Assembly: GCA_963682055.1 (NCBI GenBank) | Contig: OY821745.1 | Coordinates: forward strand, 28,455,342-28,519,341 | Direction of reading: 5' to 3' | Length of the DNA stretch: 64,000 nt | DNA from: Primula veris | Taxonomy: Eukaryota; Streptophyta; Magnoliopsida; Ericales; Primulaceae | Shown: one piece after another, positions 47,547 through 59,343 of the stretch | Numbering within the stretch: position 1 is the first letter of the stretch | Layout of the letters: each line of letters starts with the position of its first letter | Made by a program: the position numbers and the translations under genes | The notes under the pieces: generated by a model | What the model was told of the DNA's origin: nothing | What the model saw: only the letters and a program-made list of their open reading frames with translations | Databases searched by the model: none

Positions 47547-48845
47547 CAACACTGAACTAATATATTACTATAGGACTTGAAACAAATATGCTAATTTTTT
47601 TTTTTTTTTGGTGCTTAACAAATATGTTACTGAGTTTGAGGCTTTGAGCTGATTCTGTTTTTGACTGAAATTCTGTTGTAGGTTCAGAAATAAAGGTAGA
47701 TATAATGTATATATAAATATAAATATATAATATGCAAAGTGGAGGAGATCTGCTAGAACACGTGTCCATGTGAGTGGTGCTCAAAAGATACTCTTAATTG
47801 TGTGTCATCAGTTGTTTGACTTGTTTATAACTAACCTCCTACATTTATTCCTTAAAAAGAAAAAATGAAAATTTACTATTTTTGTATAACTAAAGAAAGC
47901 ATGAAGTTCAAGAAATATACTTTACTGGTTTTCTCACATTCTGTTTCTTGAAATATGTTTGTAATGCAACAAAAAGAGTAATATGGTTCTAAACTTAAAA
48001 CTACAAATAACATGATTTCAGTTATTACTCCATCCGTCCCGCATTACAAATCCTATACGAAATCATGCGTAATTTTGACCGGTAAATAACTTATATCTAA
48101 ATTGTTAAAATAATTTTTTTTTAAAATTTTATCATATAATTTAACATTTGAACTATGTATAAAAAATTAAAATTTTTGGTTTAGACAATTTAGTTGCATA
48201 TTTAAATCCGGTCAAAGTTGCATGTGATTTTGTACAGAACTTATAAAACGGGACGGATTTTGCATAGAACTTATAAAACGGGACGGAAGAAGTATTATTT
48301 TTTGTTAGAAGGCAAAGGAGATGAGACACGGGTGAACTGAGTTTATCATTGAATTGCATTTGGATTATATCACTGATTGATACTACTCACAAACCTGTTA
48401 CACTCATTTCCACACTTCTTGTTAAGTCGGTGAAAATAAAAATACATATGATAAAGGTTTTTTTTCTTCTCAATTCTCTCACTAGGAGTATAGCACTGGG
48501 TATGAGCATAATTGTTGAATTCTAGGTTTGTTACAGTAGCAATAACCGAAAATCCGTCCATCTGATAACCGATAAATTACATAGAACAATTTAATGCTGC
48601 CAAGAACAGAAACTGATAGGATCCACAGTGGTATTTGAGAGGGTTTGAGGTAAGTTAACAACAGACAAATAGTACTAAAAGAAAGAATGAAACAACACTC
48701 ACAAAAATCGATTGCTCAGGGTGGAAGTTTGAATTCTTTACATTACAAGTTATAATTCCTACTCAAATGTGGAAGTCACGCTCAATTTGAAGGAGCAACT
48801 CCCAGCATACAAAGTTACAAACACAACAAAAAACAAGTTCCAATT
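47547..48845. other. Region between the REVEILLE-type promoter and the ANGUSTIFOLIA 3' end
   Basis: The left part should hold the REVEILLE-type 5' UTR and promoter, the right part the ANGUSTIFOLIA 3' UTR. A MITE lies at 48028-48292. No additional gene. Confidence 0.55.
48028..48292. mobile_element. Stowaway-like MITE with a duplicated end
   Basis: It starts CTCCATCCGTCCCGCATTAC with TA before it. The right end (AGAACTTATAAAACGGGACGGA) is present twice in tandem, at about 48236-48258 and 48267-48289, before the closing GAAG and TA. Length 265 bp instead of about 235 because of this duplication. Confidence 0.82.
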
Positions 48846-51800
48846 CTAATCAAGCCAACGAGTAATTCCGTCGTCTTCCCCGGAAACTGCTAATACTTCA
48901 ATGCGTACATCCAAAACAGCCTACAATTTGCAGGTGCATAAAAGATCAAATTTCTTACTAGCGTGCATAAATTATACAAATAGAGAACAGGTGTGAGCAG
49001 AAAGCTCCAAATTAAGTAAATTGTAAGGCTCTTTAGGTTACATATGTTATGCAAAAATAGTTTTTGCTTATTTGAGGTCAATAGAACATTAGGGTTCATT
49101 CAGTTCAAAAAATCAGCTCTCATAGGCTAGAAAACAAAAGAATCTCAAATTTAAAGCTGGTAAACCAAAATGAACTGCAACTTTCTAACAAAAAACAATA
49201 ATCTGAGCTTAATAGCTGTAACAAACAAGCCCCTAGTCATGAAAGTTGCCTCCAAGAACTTATAGCATCATGCTTACACGGCTAATAGTCAGGGAAAAGG
49301 ACATTCGGAGTCTCCAATCTATGTATAACTAACAGGGACGTATGTCTACCCTATCGTTAAACATTTTTACTCCATAAGTTCACATACACTAAAGAGTCTA
49401 CCTGTCAATGAGAACAAACAGTTTATTAAGTGTGAAATAAACATACCAAGGGGTTTCGGCAATTGACCAGTCTAGATTCTTCTAAAGAACCTTCACACGT
49501 CCAGCTTTCCCACACATCAAAGCTATGACTAGCAAATACAAATTCCATTCTTCTATTTATCTGCAACATTGAAATCATATGTAAATCTTTCTATCTTTTT
49601 CCTCAACGAACTTATATTTATAACACACCACTAAAAAGAAACATACATACCTGCAACAACTTTCCACCGGCGGTAAACGATCGCAAACCAATTGTGTCCT
49701 ACAATAGAAGTGCACAGTTACAACATATACTTTGCAACAAAACAAGATTAGAGACTACTCCCTCTTTACCATTTTGTTGGGCTAATATTCCATTTTGGGG
49801 TGTCCCGTTTATTTGTGCAATTTCCAAAAATGGCAAACAAATATTGTGTGACTTATCATTTTAACCCTTCTACTATGTAATAAGTTTAATGTAATGACAA
49901 TACTCATATTATATATGTAAACTTGACACGAGTAGGAAATGATGATGTTCCCTACAGTAATCAAACTCAATATGTAAGGAAAACCACCGAACCTTGCTTC
50001 TGCGAACAACGAGGAGCTGTGCAGCCGGATCTCTTGTTGATACACTCGACAACGTGTCCAAAAACCAACCGCCAGCTTTTACTCTCTGCCTCGAGACGTG
50101 AAGGGCGTTTTGGTCTCTTGCATACAAAGCTATCACATACCCATCCTTCAAAAGTTCACCGCATTTACTACTCATGCTCATATCAAACTTTGAAATCCTC
50201 TCAGATGATGATTCTAGTATCGGATCAACAGGTGTTTTCCTACTTCTAGAATCTTCAGGGGAAGCAAATCGTGAGCTTGGTCTAGAACTCAACACTTGAT
50301 CAGTGCCTGACGTAGGATAACAGGTCCAATCACAAATTGACATAGATTTATGAAATCAATCCTAATTTCATACATCTAACAGAAAATTAACCCTTATGAA
50401 AGGGGATCTTTAAGTAACAAAAGAGTACCAGAGTCCCCGATTCTGTTCCAATTGAAATCCCATTCGCATGTTACAGCAAAGAGATATTTATACCAATCTA
50501 AAGTGTAATTGGGTTTTCAAAAAAAGAAATATAATTGGGTTTAGTTTATTTCTTGTTCCTGTTTTTGCTTTGCTTTTTGTTTTGACCTGTGAAATTTTAA
50601 ACGACACAATCAATCACACATTCTATGAAAATGATACTACCCTGACGCGCATCAGACCAAAGTAATAAAGAGTATCAAAGTCTTAAGTCTCCAGTTTATT
50701 CCAATCCCAAAACTGTTGCTTCTGTTATGGTAAAGGTCTATTTAATTTTACACTAATCTAAAGGACACAACCTTCAGAAGCAAAAGCACACAAATTTTGG
50801 AAACAGACACAACCTTCGGAAATGAAACTCCCTGATAGGCTAGATTTCTATTTGGTATGTCCAAAAACATACGATTAGTCCACATTGAAAGTGAACCAGA
50901 ACAAAAGTTTTACGTATTAATCCTCATTTAATGTCATAATTTTTCAACAAAAATAAAATTGAAGTTCCATTCTAGGGCATGTTAGGAAAACAATTGTTAT
51001 TTAAATGATTTTAACAACTATAACTAGAATTCTTAACATGTGTGAAAATCCAGACAAGCTTATCAATTAGGGACGGGCAGGGTACTACCCTAATAAAAGA
51101 CGCAACAAATAAAATGGAAAGACACATTGTCTAATAATATAAAAACCCATTTTAAACCAAATATATCAGTACCACTCATTGCAGTGTCATCATCTCGCTG
51201 TGATGTACTCTCTTTCCCCAATGCCGATATGTCATCTGATTTCTGAAGAGATTTTTGTCTAGAATGCCTCTTTTTTGCCTTTTTACCTGATCTGCTACGC
51301 CTTCCTTCTGACCTAGAGGAAGTATTTTGCGACGAAGGTGAAACTTGAAGTGGAATAGGAGACTCCTTTGATTCACTAGCACCCTTTTTCCGGGAGCTTT
51401 CTGGAGTGCCATGAATATCGCCAGTCAATCTCTCACCAACTGATCCCTGCTGATGGGGAGCACGGAGGAATCAAGTCATTATGGTAGTAACTAGTAAGTG
51501 AAGAAAAAATAATATTATTTTTAATTATTATATTACTGGATATTGGTATTTATATCGACACACGTATATTTATAGTTTTGATTTCATATTTAAACAACAT
51601 AGCTGTTGGAATGAACAGTTACCTTATAAAAGGATGCAAACTTTAGGAAGTGAATCAGTGTAAGAATTGAGAAAGAATGGAAGTATTTCGTCCCTTTTTA
51701 TGCACTTATATCCCTATAAAGAAGTACTTTTATGGGTTTTCAAAACACAAATTTGATTTATGAATAAAGACTAGGTATACAGAGTTTTGGAATGGTGAGT

Positions 51801-54800
51801 GCCTTCTCTCTCTCTCTCATCCCTTCTCATTACCTGGAAAGAACTTTCATTTCCTTGTTTATCGCCTTGTTCGTTAAGATAGCTGATCTCGCTTTCATCT
51901 TCGTCATCAGATACAGCATTTTCTGGAACAACACCATCTAAGAAGAATGATTGCAATATAGATACAGCCTTTTCCCGTATCTCCATCCACACTTCTTCGC
52001 TATAATCTGCACTTCGAGGAAGTATCAAGACATTGGGCATTTCTCTCAGCTGGAACACAACAATGTTTAGATAAGTAAGTTTGCACTTTGCACACACTTA
52101 TATTAAACACATACATGCATCCTTTGCAAAGTAGAAAAGCATTAAATAACATTACTTTCATAGCTCATTCAGCATATAGTTTTGTACATAGCTGTCACAC
52201 TTTCTCAATTTTGTGTCTCATCCTAACAAAATCTGTATTTATTGCCCAAACCTAATCATAGCACTAATTAGTAACAAAAACTAAATATCATATCCAATAT
52301 TTTGTCATGTTTTTTGCATTGTGCAGGTTGAAACACATGATTGAAAAGGCGTGATACACAACAATATATTTAACCCACTGAGAGATATCAACATTCCTCA
52401 GCTTCTTAGCGGACATTAAATCTGCAGAAGCTAATTAAATCTTATATCCAAACAAGATCTATTTCAAAACTAGTGACAAATTCTCTATTTCAAATCAAGT
52501 GACAAATTCTCTAGAAAAGCGACAATACAAAGTCAAATGTAAGGGAGGTTGGATAAATAAGATGAACACTTTGATGATTTAGTACAACAGGTACCATGAA
52601 TGCTACTCAATCTTTTCCAAATTAAGTGTCCTTTATGGAGAGGAATCCGAACACCTAATTTAAGGAATTGTCATGATTACACTTTGTTAACCAATTATCA
52701 GTATTTTCTTTTTTATATTTTTGTGCTAATGAAGCTTTTGGAAGGAAGGGTAATATAATAGAACCTTCCAATATTCGTATGCTACTTTTGGTAACATGAA
52801 ACTCAAACAGACATTCCAAAAGAAGGAACAGTGTACACTTAGACTGGGAAGGAGGGAGTATTAACAGAATCCACATGAAAATGAGAGAAGGAATTTTGGT
52901 GCGTTGCACAAGAAGCATGTTAAAAATATAATTTTAAATGTATATTGCATACTATACGCTACTCATCATACCCATGCTTCCATCCACTGTGGCCCTTCAG
53001 CACCGTCTAGAGCACACCCAGCAAGGGTACCATCGATTAGTAGTTGTTTTACAGCACAATCATCCAATAGCTGGCTACTACCCGTATTCACAAGAAATGC
53101 CCCTGCAGACACAAAATGGAGTTTCCGAAAAGTGTAAGCAAAAGTACCATAATCTATTAGAAAAGGCCAAACTGGAACAGATGATGAATAACTACCAGGT
53201 TTAACATGTTGCAAGCAATCCGCATTAAGAACTTGAATTGTTTCATTTGTTAAAGTACAGTGGAGCGAAATGAGGTCGCTTGCAGCCAGTAGATCGTTAA
53301 GGGTGTCCATTCTCCGGGCAGCACTAGGAAATGATGATCTAGTGAACTGACCTTTTCCCTGAATTTATAGTGATTATAATCAGAGCATAAACACACACAC
53401 ACACACATATTTATGTATGTGATAGATGTATATAAATGTATGTATGTATATTTTTAAATATAATAAATGCTTCAGCAAAAAGGCAACTATTGAGGACCCA
53501 ATCAAGGACCAGCCCCCATTCCACTCAAAAAAGAAATACTAGAATCTTATTTTGTATCATTGTAATACTGCTAGTTTGTTTGCAGTTGTTTAGGTCTGTT
53601 TTGTTCCTTACAATATCCAGTGTAACTGGTAGCCTAGGTACAAACCTGCAGACTATTGTCATGCAAATCTGAAGAAAGTAGAAACTTAAGATAGATTAAT
53701 CCCGGCTGTTTCACAGGAAGCCAGGTTTTTGGCTTAAAACTTGCACTCAACCAAACACATACTAATTACTAAATTATACTCCTTTACGAATGCAATAGGA
53801 ATAGCACGTGCAGGAATAAAGCAGTTCGCGCCCCACTCCATCTCCCAATAAAACATGTTTTGGTAAAGGTTTGTGGAGGACAAAACATCAGACTCGGTAA
53901 AGAAAGGTACAGCATAAGACAAATGATTTCATAATGGTGTGAATGGTAAAGTAAGTCTACAAAATTCCATGCCAAACTAGTCACATTTACATATAAAGTA
54001 AATTACAACAACTTTAATAACCCAAGTTTATCAAATTATACATAATTATGTTGCCCACAACTCCATTTGACAATTAAATAGGTGTTCACGAGTTCGCCAA
54101 TATTTACCTAGTTTACTATGTACACTGTTTAAGAAGTTCTGCAAAAACAGCAATTCGTCGAGTTAACCTTACTACTCCTAGTTTCATGTGTGGCCTCAAC
54201 AATTGCCAGACAGATTGCAAGACGTTAAGTTAATATTTGAAAGCTCAAAAATTGAACTATACCAAATCAAGTGTATATGTAATGCACACTGTCAGTATAA
54301 GTACTTGATACAACATAGCTTCAGAAGTTTAAGATCCTGATTACAACTTTGAGAACCTTATTCCTGTAGAATTCATAAAACTAATATTCATTTGTTCCTT
54401 TCTCTTGTAGCGAAGGTACCTAATAGACATTTTCCACTGCCTAACAACATGTGTACAAGCACAATAAAGTTAACATTTCTATTGCTCTGTATGTGCACTT
54501 TGTCATTATTTCTGCTACACCAGCAGTAACGCACCACATTCTAACCTCACCACTCCACAATACTATATGTAGAATGCACCAATTACAAACAGCCTGGTAA
54601 AATTGGAAGATGGAACTTGGTTCATTTCAAATTCCATTCAACAATCAGATATATGTTTTCAAGATGAACTAAAGCCAAACTCAATACTCCACAATATCAT
54701 ATAATTCCAAGTCCCAGTTATGGTCTAGTTTTGCCTTTTTTGTCCATCCCAAAAGTATGGTCCAATTGTCTTGTAAGATTCTCTCTTTCTAAACTAAAGA

Positions 54801-57800
54801 ACATTGTTATTTGCGATCATAACTATATTTTAAGAGTACATTTAAAGATTTACAAGCATTTTTTACTCTAAACAAATCTAACCAACTTTCCTTAATCATT
54901 GTGAAAGATCAAATTCGACCATTTATACGGAAAGGAGAATGTAAAATGCATCAGATACAACAAATTTCAACAGCTTAATTGAGCATAAAAAATATACTTA
55001 GATACCTCTCAAAATCCATAAGGTAGTCGGATATACTCAATAAAATATATATTAATAACATTGTCAAAGCAGGAAGAAGAGTCACAATGCATTAAGACTA
55101 ACCTCCCTAGTCCCTGCTCAACATTATCATTATGCATCAGTTAAAACCAACTTAAACAGCCTAAATGAATAGCAGGGGTGTATTTGGATACTTTCGAATT
55201 CCATTCAACAGTTGAATTCTGTCTGAAATCGACCAAAATCTAAAAGCCAAGCTCCTAGTAGCCACTAAAAGAACTACCTGCAATTTTGACTTGTAAAAAA
55301 AATCGTATGTCAATTGAAGAAATGAAAACACCTCTTGGAGATCAAAGTAGAGCGCACTGATCCTAGAAGCCAAGTTCCTAGTAGCAACTAAAAGAACTAC
55401 GTGCATTTTTGCCTTGTAAAGAAAGATCGTATCTAAATTGAAGATAAGAAAACACCTCTTGAAGATCGAAGTAAAGCACACTGATCCTAAAACCCAAGCT
55501 CCTAGTATCCATTACAGAACTACGTGCAATTTTAACTTGTAAAAAGAGCACGTATCTAAATCGAAGATATGAAAATATTACCTCTTGGAGATCAAAGTAG
55601 AACACGTTGATTCTAATAGCTAAGCTCCTAGTTACCACTAAATAACTAAGGCAATTTTGACTTGTAAATAAAGCTCGTATCTAAATTGAAGAAATGAAAA
55701 TACCACCTCTTGGAGATCAAAGTAGAGCACATTAATCCTAAGAGCCAAGCTCCTAATAGCCACTAAATAACTACTGAACTTGCAATTTTTACTAGTAAAA
55801 GAAAAGTTCGTATCTAAATTGAAGAAATGAAAATACAACCCGGAGATCAAAATAGAGCACACTGGTCCTAAAAGCCAAGCTCCTAGCATCCATTACAGAA
55901 CTTTGTGCAATTTTGAGTTGTAGAAAAAGCTTGTATTTGATGAAAATACCTCTTCGAAATCAAAGTAGATCACATTCATCCTAATAGCCAAGCTATTAGT
56001 AGTAGTAGTAGCCACTACATAACTACGTGCAATTTTGATTTGTTGCCCATTACAGAACTACATGCAATTTTGAGTTACAAAATGAATCCGTATCTAAATC
56101 GGAGAGATGAAAATACCTCTCCGAGATCAAAGTAGAGCACATTGATCCTAAAAGCTAAGCTCCTAGTAGCCAACGACGTGGCAGAAGCAGACTTCCCAAT
56201 AACCCCTAACACCAACCCCCGACACCACCTCATCCCCCTACACACTGGCTGCACCGACCCCAGCCTCCCCGCACCGACAACGTATGCCTCGACAGCATAT
56301 GCGTCCTCATCAACAACCCCAAGAAGAGCGCCATGACCGTATCCGCCACCTCATCGGAGCGGGATACATCTACATGGAGGAGGCTGAGCCCTAGCTCGGG
56401 CGTGAGGGCCTAGTCGGGGGAGCCGAGGCAGAAGAGGAGGAGGTGGCGGCGACATATGGTAGGAACAATGTGTTGCGACAAGGTGCCTAGGCCCCCATAT
56501 TTAAGGAAACCTACTTTCCCACCTTGTGTTTATTCCCTAATATAAGTCTAATTTTCCACATTATATATTAGTCTAACACAAAACTTCATGCAATTTTGAT
56601 GACTTGTGGGTCCACTACATAACTGCCTGCAATTTTGACTTGTTTGTCCACTACAAAACTACGTACCATTTTGACTTATAAAACGATAAAAATTTCAAAA
56701 CTCAATCACATGTAGAAACAAAAACACAACCAACAAAAGTATCTCTTCGAGATCAAAGTAGAGCACAATGATCTTAAAAGCCAAGCTCCTAGTAGCCACT
56801 GAATAACTATGTCCATTTTTTTACTTGTTTGACCACTACGCAATTTTGACTTGTTTGTCCACTACAAAACTACGTGCAATTCAGAATTGTAGAAAAAACT
56901 TGTATTAAATGGAAATACCTCTTGGAGATCAAAGTATAGCACATTGATCCTAAATGCCACTACAATAACAGCATGCAATTTTGACTTGTAAAAAGAGCTC
57001 ATATCTAAATCGAAGAGATGAAAATACTACCTCTCCGAGATCAAAGTAGAGCACGCTGATACTAAAAGCGAGGCTCCTAGTCGCCAACGAGGTTGCAGAA
57101 GCGGACCTCCCGATAATCCCTAGCACCAGCCCCCGACACCGCCTCATCCCCCTACACAGCGGCTGCACCGACCCCAACCACCCCGCTGCCGACAGCGTAT
57201 GCCTTGACAGCGTATGCGTCCTCCTCAACAACCCTAGTGATAAATTTATAAGAAAACACAAAATTTAGAGAGAAAAATGAAAAGGAACTGTATTTTATTA
57301 ACTGTTCTCTTAACAACTGGGTATATATAATATACCCAATGGTGATACAGAGTGATGAGGTGTCACTTCGTTACGACCAATCAACAAACTTTCTATACTT
57401 ACAAATCAGTCCTCTTATCACAGAATTCTAACATAACAAACTATCAAATCAGTCATACAACATAAGAAACCAACACTTTCAGTCCACTATATTTTATACT
57501 CCCTCCGTTCCACAGCATAAGTCCACTACGGGAACTACACTTATTAAGGCAACACAATCATGACGGTGTTTTTACACTCTCTTTCCATTTTTACCCCATT
57601 TGTATTGATGCACATTTATCCCGAAACAATAAAGTATGGGCAAATATGTAATCTTACACATGATTCTTTTCTATTTTGGGAAAATGGACTATTGTGGAAC
57701 AACCAAAAATAGTATACCGGACTTAATGTGACTGAACAAAGTCCATTCCAACAAGCTAACGGGAAAAAACAAAAACCCCGATATTAAATAACTAGAAATC

Positions 57801-58401
57801 AACAAAGTTTCTATACTTACAAATCAGTCCTCTAATTACAGAATTCTAACATAACAAACTATCAAATCGGTCATACAATATAAGAAACCAACACTTTCAG
57901 TCCACTATATTTATTATTTAATACCTAGAAGCAGCGCCATCACTGTAGAATTATCTAACAAACTATGAAATCAGTCCTCTAATTACAGAAACTAACACTT
58001 TCGGTACCTAGAAACAGCGCCATGACGGTATCAGCCACCTCATCGGACCTCGCCACATCTACATGAATGAGGCTTAACCCTAGCTCAGCCGCTAAGGCAG
58101 AGTCAGTAGCCTTATCGGGAGATCCTAGACAGAGGAGGAGGTGGTGGGGACGGAGGCGGCGTTGGGCGGCACGAGGGAGGTAAGAGAGAGAATGGATTAA
58201 CACGGCGGAGGCGGAGGAGAGGAGGGAGGTGGAGGTGGAGAGAGAGGTTAGAGGGAGGTGGGTTATAGTGGCGATAGTAGAGAGAGAGAGTGTCTCGAAG
58301 GATGGGTCTTCGATGCAGTTTAGGGTTACGACTAGCGGCGGCGGTGCGGCAGAGGTGGTGGTTGATCGGAGATTCTCTCTCCTCATCGCCGGAGAAGACA
58401 T
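48846..58401 (-). CDS. AN: ANGUSTIFOLIA, plant CtBP/BARS-family protein
   Basis: Ten exons give 643 residues: 58008-58401, 57031-57233, 53196-53358, 52972-53102, 51834-52049, 51173-51446, 49993-50306, 49651-49698, 49447-49560 and 48846-48920. All borders are GT-AG and the frame is continuous. Seen: LNCIE at 27-31 (the LxCxE motif of AN proteins); YLPRAAQRRLRPH; the dehydrogenase-like core LLRRTHTLSRHTLSAAGWLG, LVLGIIGRS, RRMDTLNDLLAASD, FLVNTGSSQLLDDCAVKQ and LPRSADYSEEVWMEIREKA; nuclear signal RRSRSGKKAKKRH; and the plant-only C-terminus ending DDGITRWLD. In Arabidopsis AN controls cell polarity, leaf width and trichome branching, acting at the trans-Golgi and microtubules. Exon 1 to 2 is split by an unusual LTR-derived intron, and intron 2 is packed with exon-2 fragments. 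Confidence 0.94.
55200..56980 (-). repeat. Array of ten partial ANGUSTIFOLIA exon-2 copies with 5' splice sites
   Basis: On the minus strand the exon-2 end, ATRSLAF..(S/N)VLYFDL(G/Q)E, then GTATTTTC or similar, is repeated. Copies occur near 55215 (degenerate), 55340, 55464, 55590, 55714, 55846, 55957, 56117-56450 (long), 56752 and 56928, plus the true exon at 57031. The spacing is about 125 bp for the first six. Intron tails such as CTAAATTGAAGAAATGAAAA and AACTACGTGCAATTTTGACT are part of each unit. Most copies keep a GT after GAG; the 55846 copy has lost the donor and the 56752 copy reads GA. Confidence 0.92.
56117..56450 (-). pseudogene. Fused, intronless copy of ANGUSTIFOLIA exons 1 (3' part) and 2
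   Basis: On the minus strand about 130 bases of the exon-1 3' part (HVDVSRSDEVADTVMALFLG) run straight into exon 2 (GLLMRTHMLSRHTLSVRGG-like) across 56318/56319, with no intron where the real gene has 774 bp. The copy then continues through the exon-2 end into GTATTTTCATCTCTCCG, which is intron-2 sequence. It contains frame-breaking changes and no start, so it is not a gene. A DNA-level duplicate of an allele lacking intron 1 explains it best; a copy from partly spliced RNA is the alternative. Confidence 0.85.
57234..58007 (-). other. ANGUSTIFOLIA intron 1, an LTR-derived insertion in coding sequence
   Basis: CCTAG stands at both borders in plus-strand terms (57233-57237 and 58007-58011). 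On the minus strand the donor is CTAG-GTACCG and the acceptor CACTAG-GG, both formed by these repeats. Next to the left border is an LTR-like segment (57238-57481). Partial copies of its end recur near 57810-57901 and 57950-58004, the last abutting the right border. A partial copy of the exon-1 end lies at 57925-57948, and a fragment beginning ACTCCCTCCGTTCC at 57497 looks like a MITE end. Confidence 0.8.
57238..57481 (-). mobile_element. LTR-like segment (solo LTR or LTR end) inside ANGUSTIFOLIA intron 1
   Basis: On the minus strand it starts TGAAAGTGTTGGTTTC and ends AAATTTATCA, 244 bp. It has a TATA-rich palindrome (GGGTATATTATATATACCC) and an AATAAAA signal, as in copia LTRs. No internal retrotransposon genes remain. 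Confidence 0.7.
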
Positions 58402-58647
58402 TGGGAGGGTTTACGGTCACTGTGTATGTATGTACATCGCATATGTGTGTGTGTGTTTTAGAGAGAGAGAGAGGGAAAAAGGTGCTGCGAGTAAACATTT
58501 AAACGGGTCAGATCTGACCCGATCCAAATTATGCCCGTTTTCCTACTAGACACGGATTCTGTTTTTTTTTTGTTTTTTTGTTCACATGGCACTTGTAATT
58601 TCCAAACTGTTTTTTCATAATATTTAATATTTATCTTTAGTTGGTTA

Positions 58648-59343
58648 GGGCTGGGCCAAGACCCGACGATACTGAACCGGAAACCGAACGGTATCGAATC
58701 GAAAAAAAACGGAGACCGAAAAAGACCGAAAACCATTCGGTTTGGTTTCGGTTTACTTATATAACCGAACAAAAAAAATCGAAACAACCCAATAAACTAT
58801 ACTAATGAATTAATGATATATCATAACATACATGTATAAATTAATTAATTTATTTATTTGGTTAAATAAAGAAACAAACAAACTCACTCTCTGGTCTCTA
58901 TCTCTATACTACATGCGGCAAATGCTGAGAGGGATTTGAGAAATATTATTTTTACATCAAACCAATATTTTACTTTCTTACCGACTCTTTCTCTCCATAT
59001 CCAAAGGTGAGAAACTTGTTTTTTTTTTTTCTCTAATTCCAATTTTCGGCTAGTACAATTATGCTACTTTATTATATCATTTGTTATTTGCATTTTTATT
59101 TTTACAGAATTATTAAGAGGAGTAGATCATTGCAACTTCACCTGTAAAAACCAAACCAAAACCGGACTGAACTGGTACCGAAAAACGGAATAAGAACCGA
59201 AACCGGACTGAACCGGATCGAAAATAAATCGGTCCGGTTCGGTCCATATTTTCCGAAAACCGAAAATAACTGGACCAAAAATTAATCTCGGTTTCGTTTT
59301 CGGTTTTACCAATAACCAGACCGAAACGGATCGAACCCAGCCC
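58648..59343. mobile_element. TIR element with GGGCTGGG ends
   Basis: Ends GGGCTGGG and CCCAGCCC are perfect inverted repeats. Both sides are filled with CGGTTTCGGTTT / AACCGAAACCG motifs facing each other, and the centre is AT-rich. No transposase. Flanks GTTGGTTA and GTTTGGTA resemble an imperfect 8-bp duplication, suggesting hAT (inference). Confidence 0.65.

Larger units (their letters stand above)
53359..57030 (-). other. ANGUSTIFOLIA intron 2 (3.7 kb)
   Basis: The half nearest exon 3 (53359-55150) is AT-rich with no recognised element. The half nearest exon 2 (55200-57030) is a repeat array made from the exon-2/intron-2 junction, with one larger copy that also includes exon-1 sequence. 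Any open frames here on the minus strand are these exon-2 fragments. Confidence 0.85.

Noticed and set aside
51176..51412. Alternative minus-strand frame over ANGUSTIFOLIA exon 6
   Set aside because: The other frame encodes the conserved RRSRSGKKAKKRH block and joins both neighbours in phase.
56117..56450. Processed retropseudogene of ANGUSTIFOLIA
   Set aside because: It runs into unspliced intron-2 sequence and shows no poly-A or flanking duplication, so a DNA-level copy is preferred; kept as the alternative.
55161..57261. Minus-strand open frames resembling pieces of ANGUSTIFOLIA as separate genes or a second AN gene
   Set aside because: They are repeated exon-2 fragments inside intron 2; no start, no other exons.
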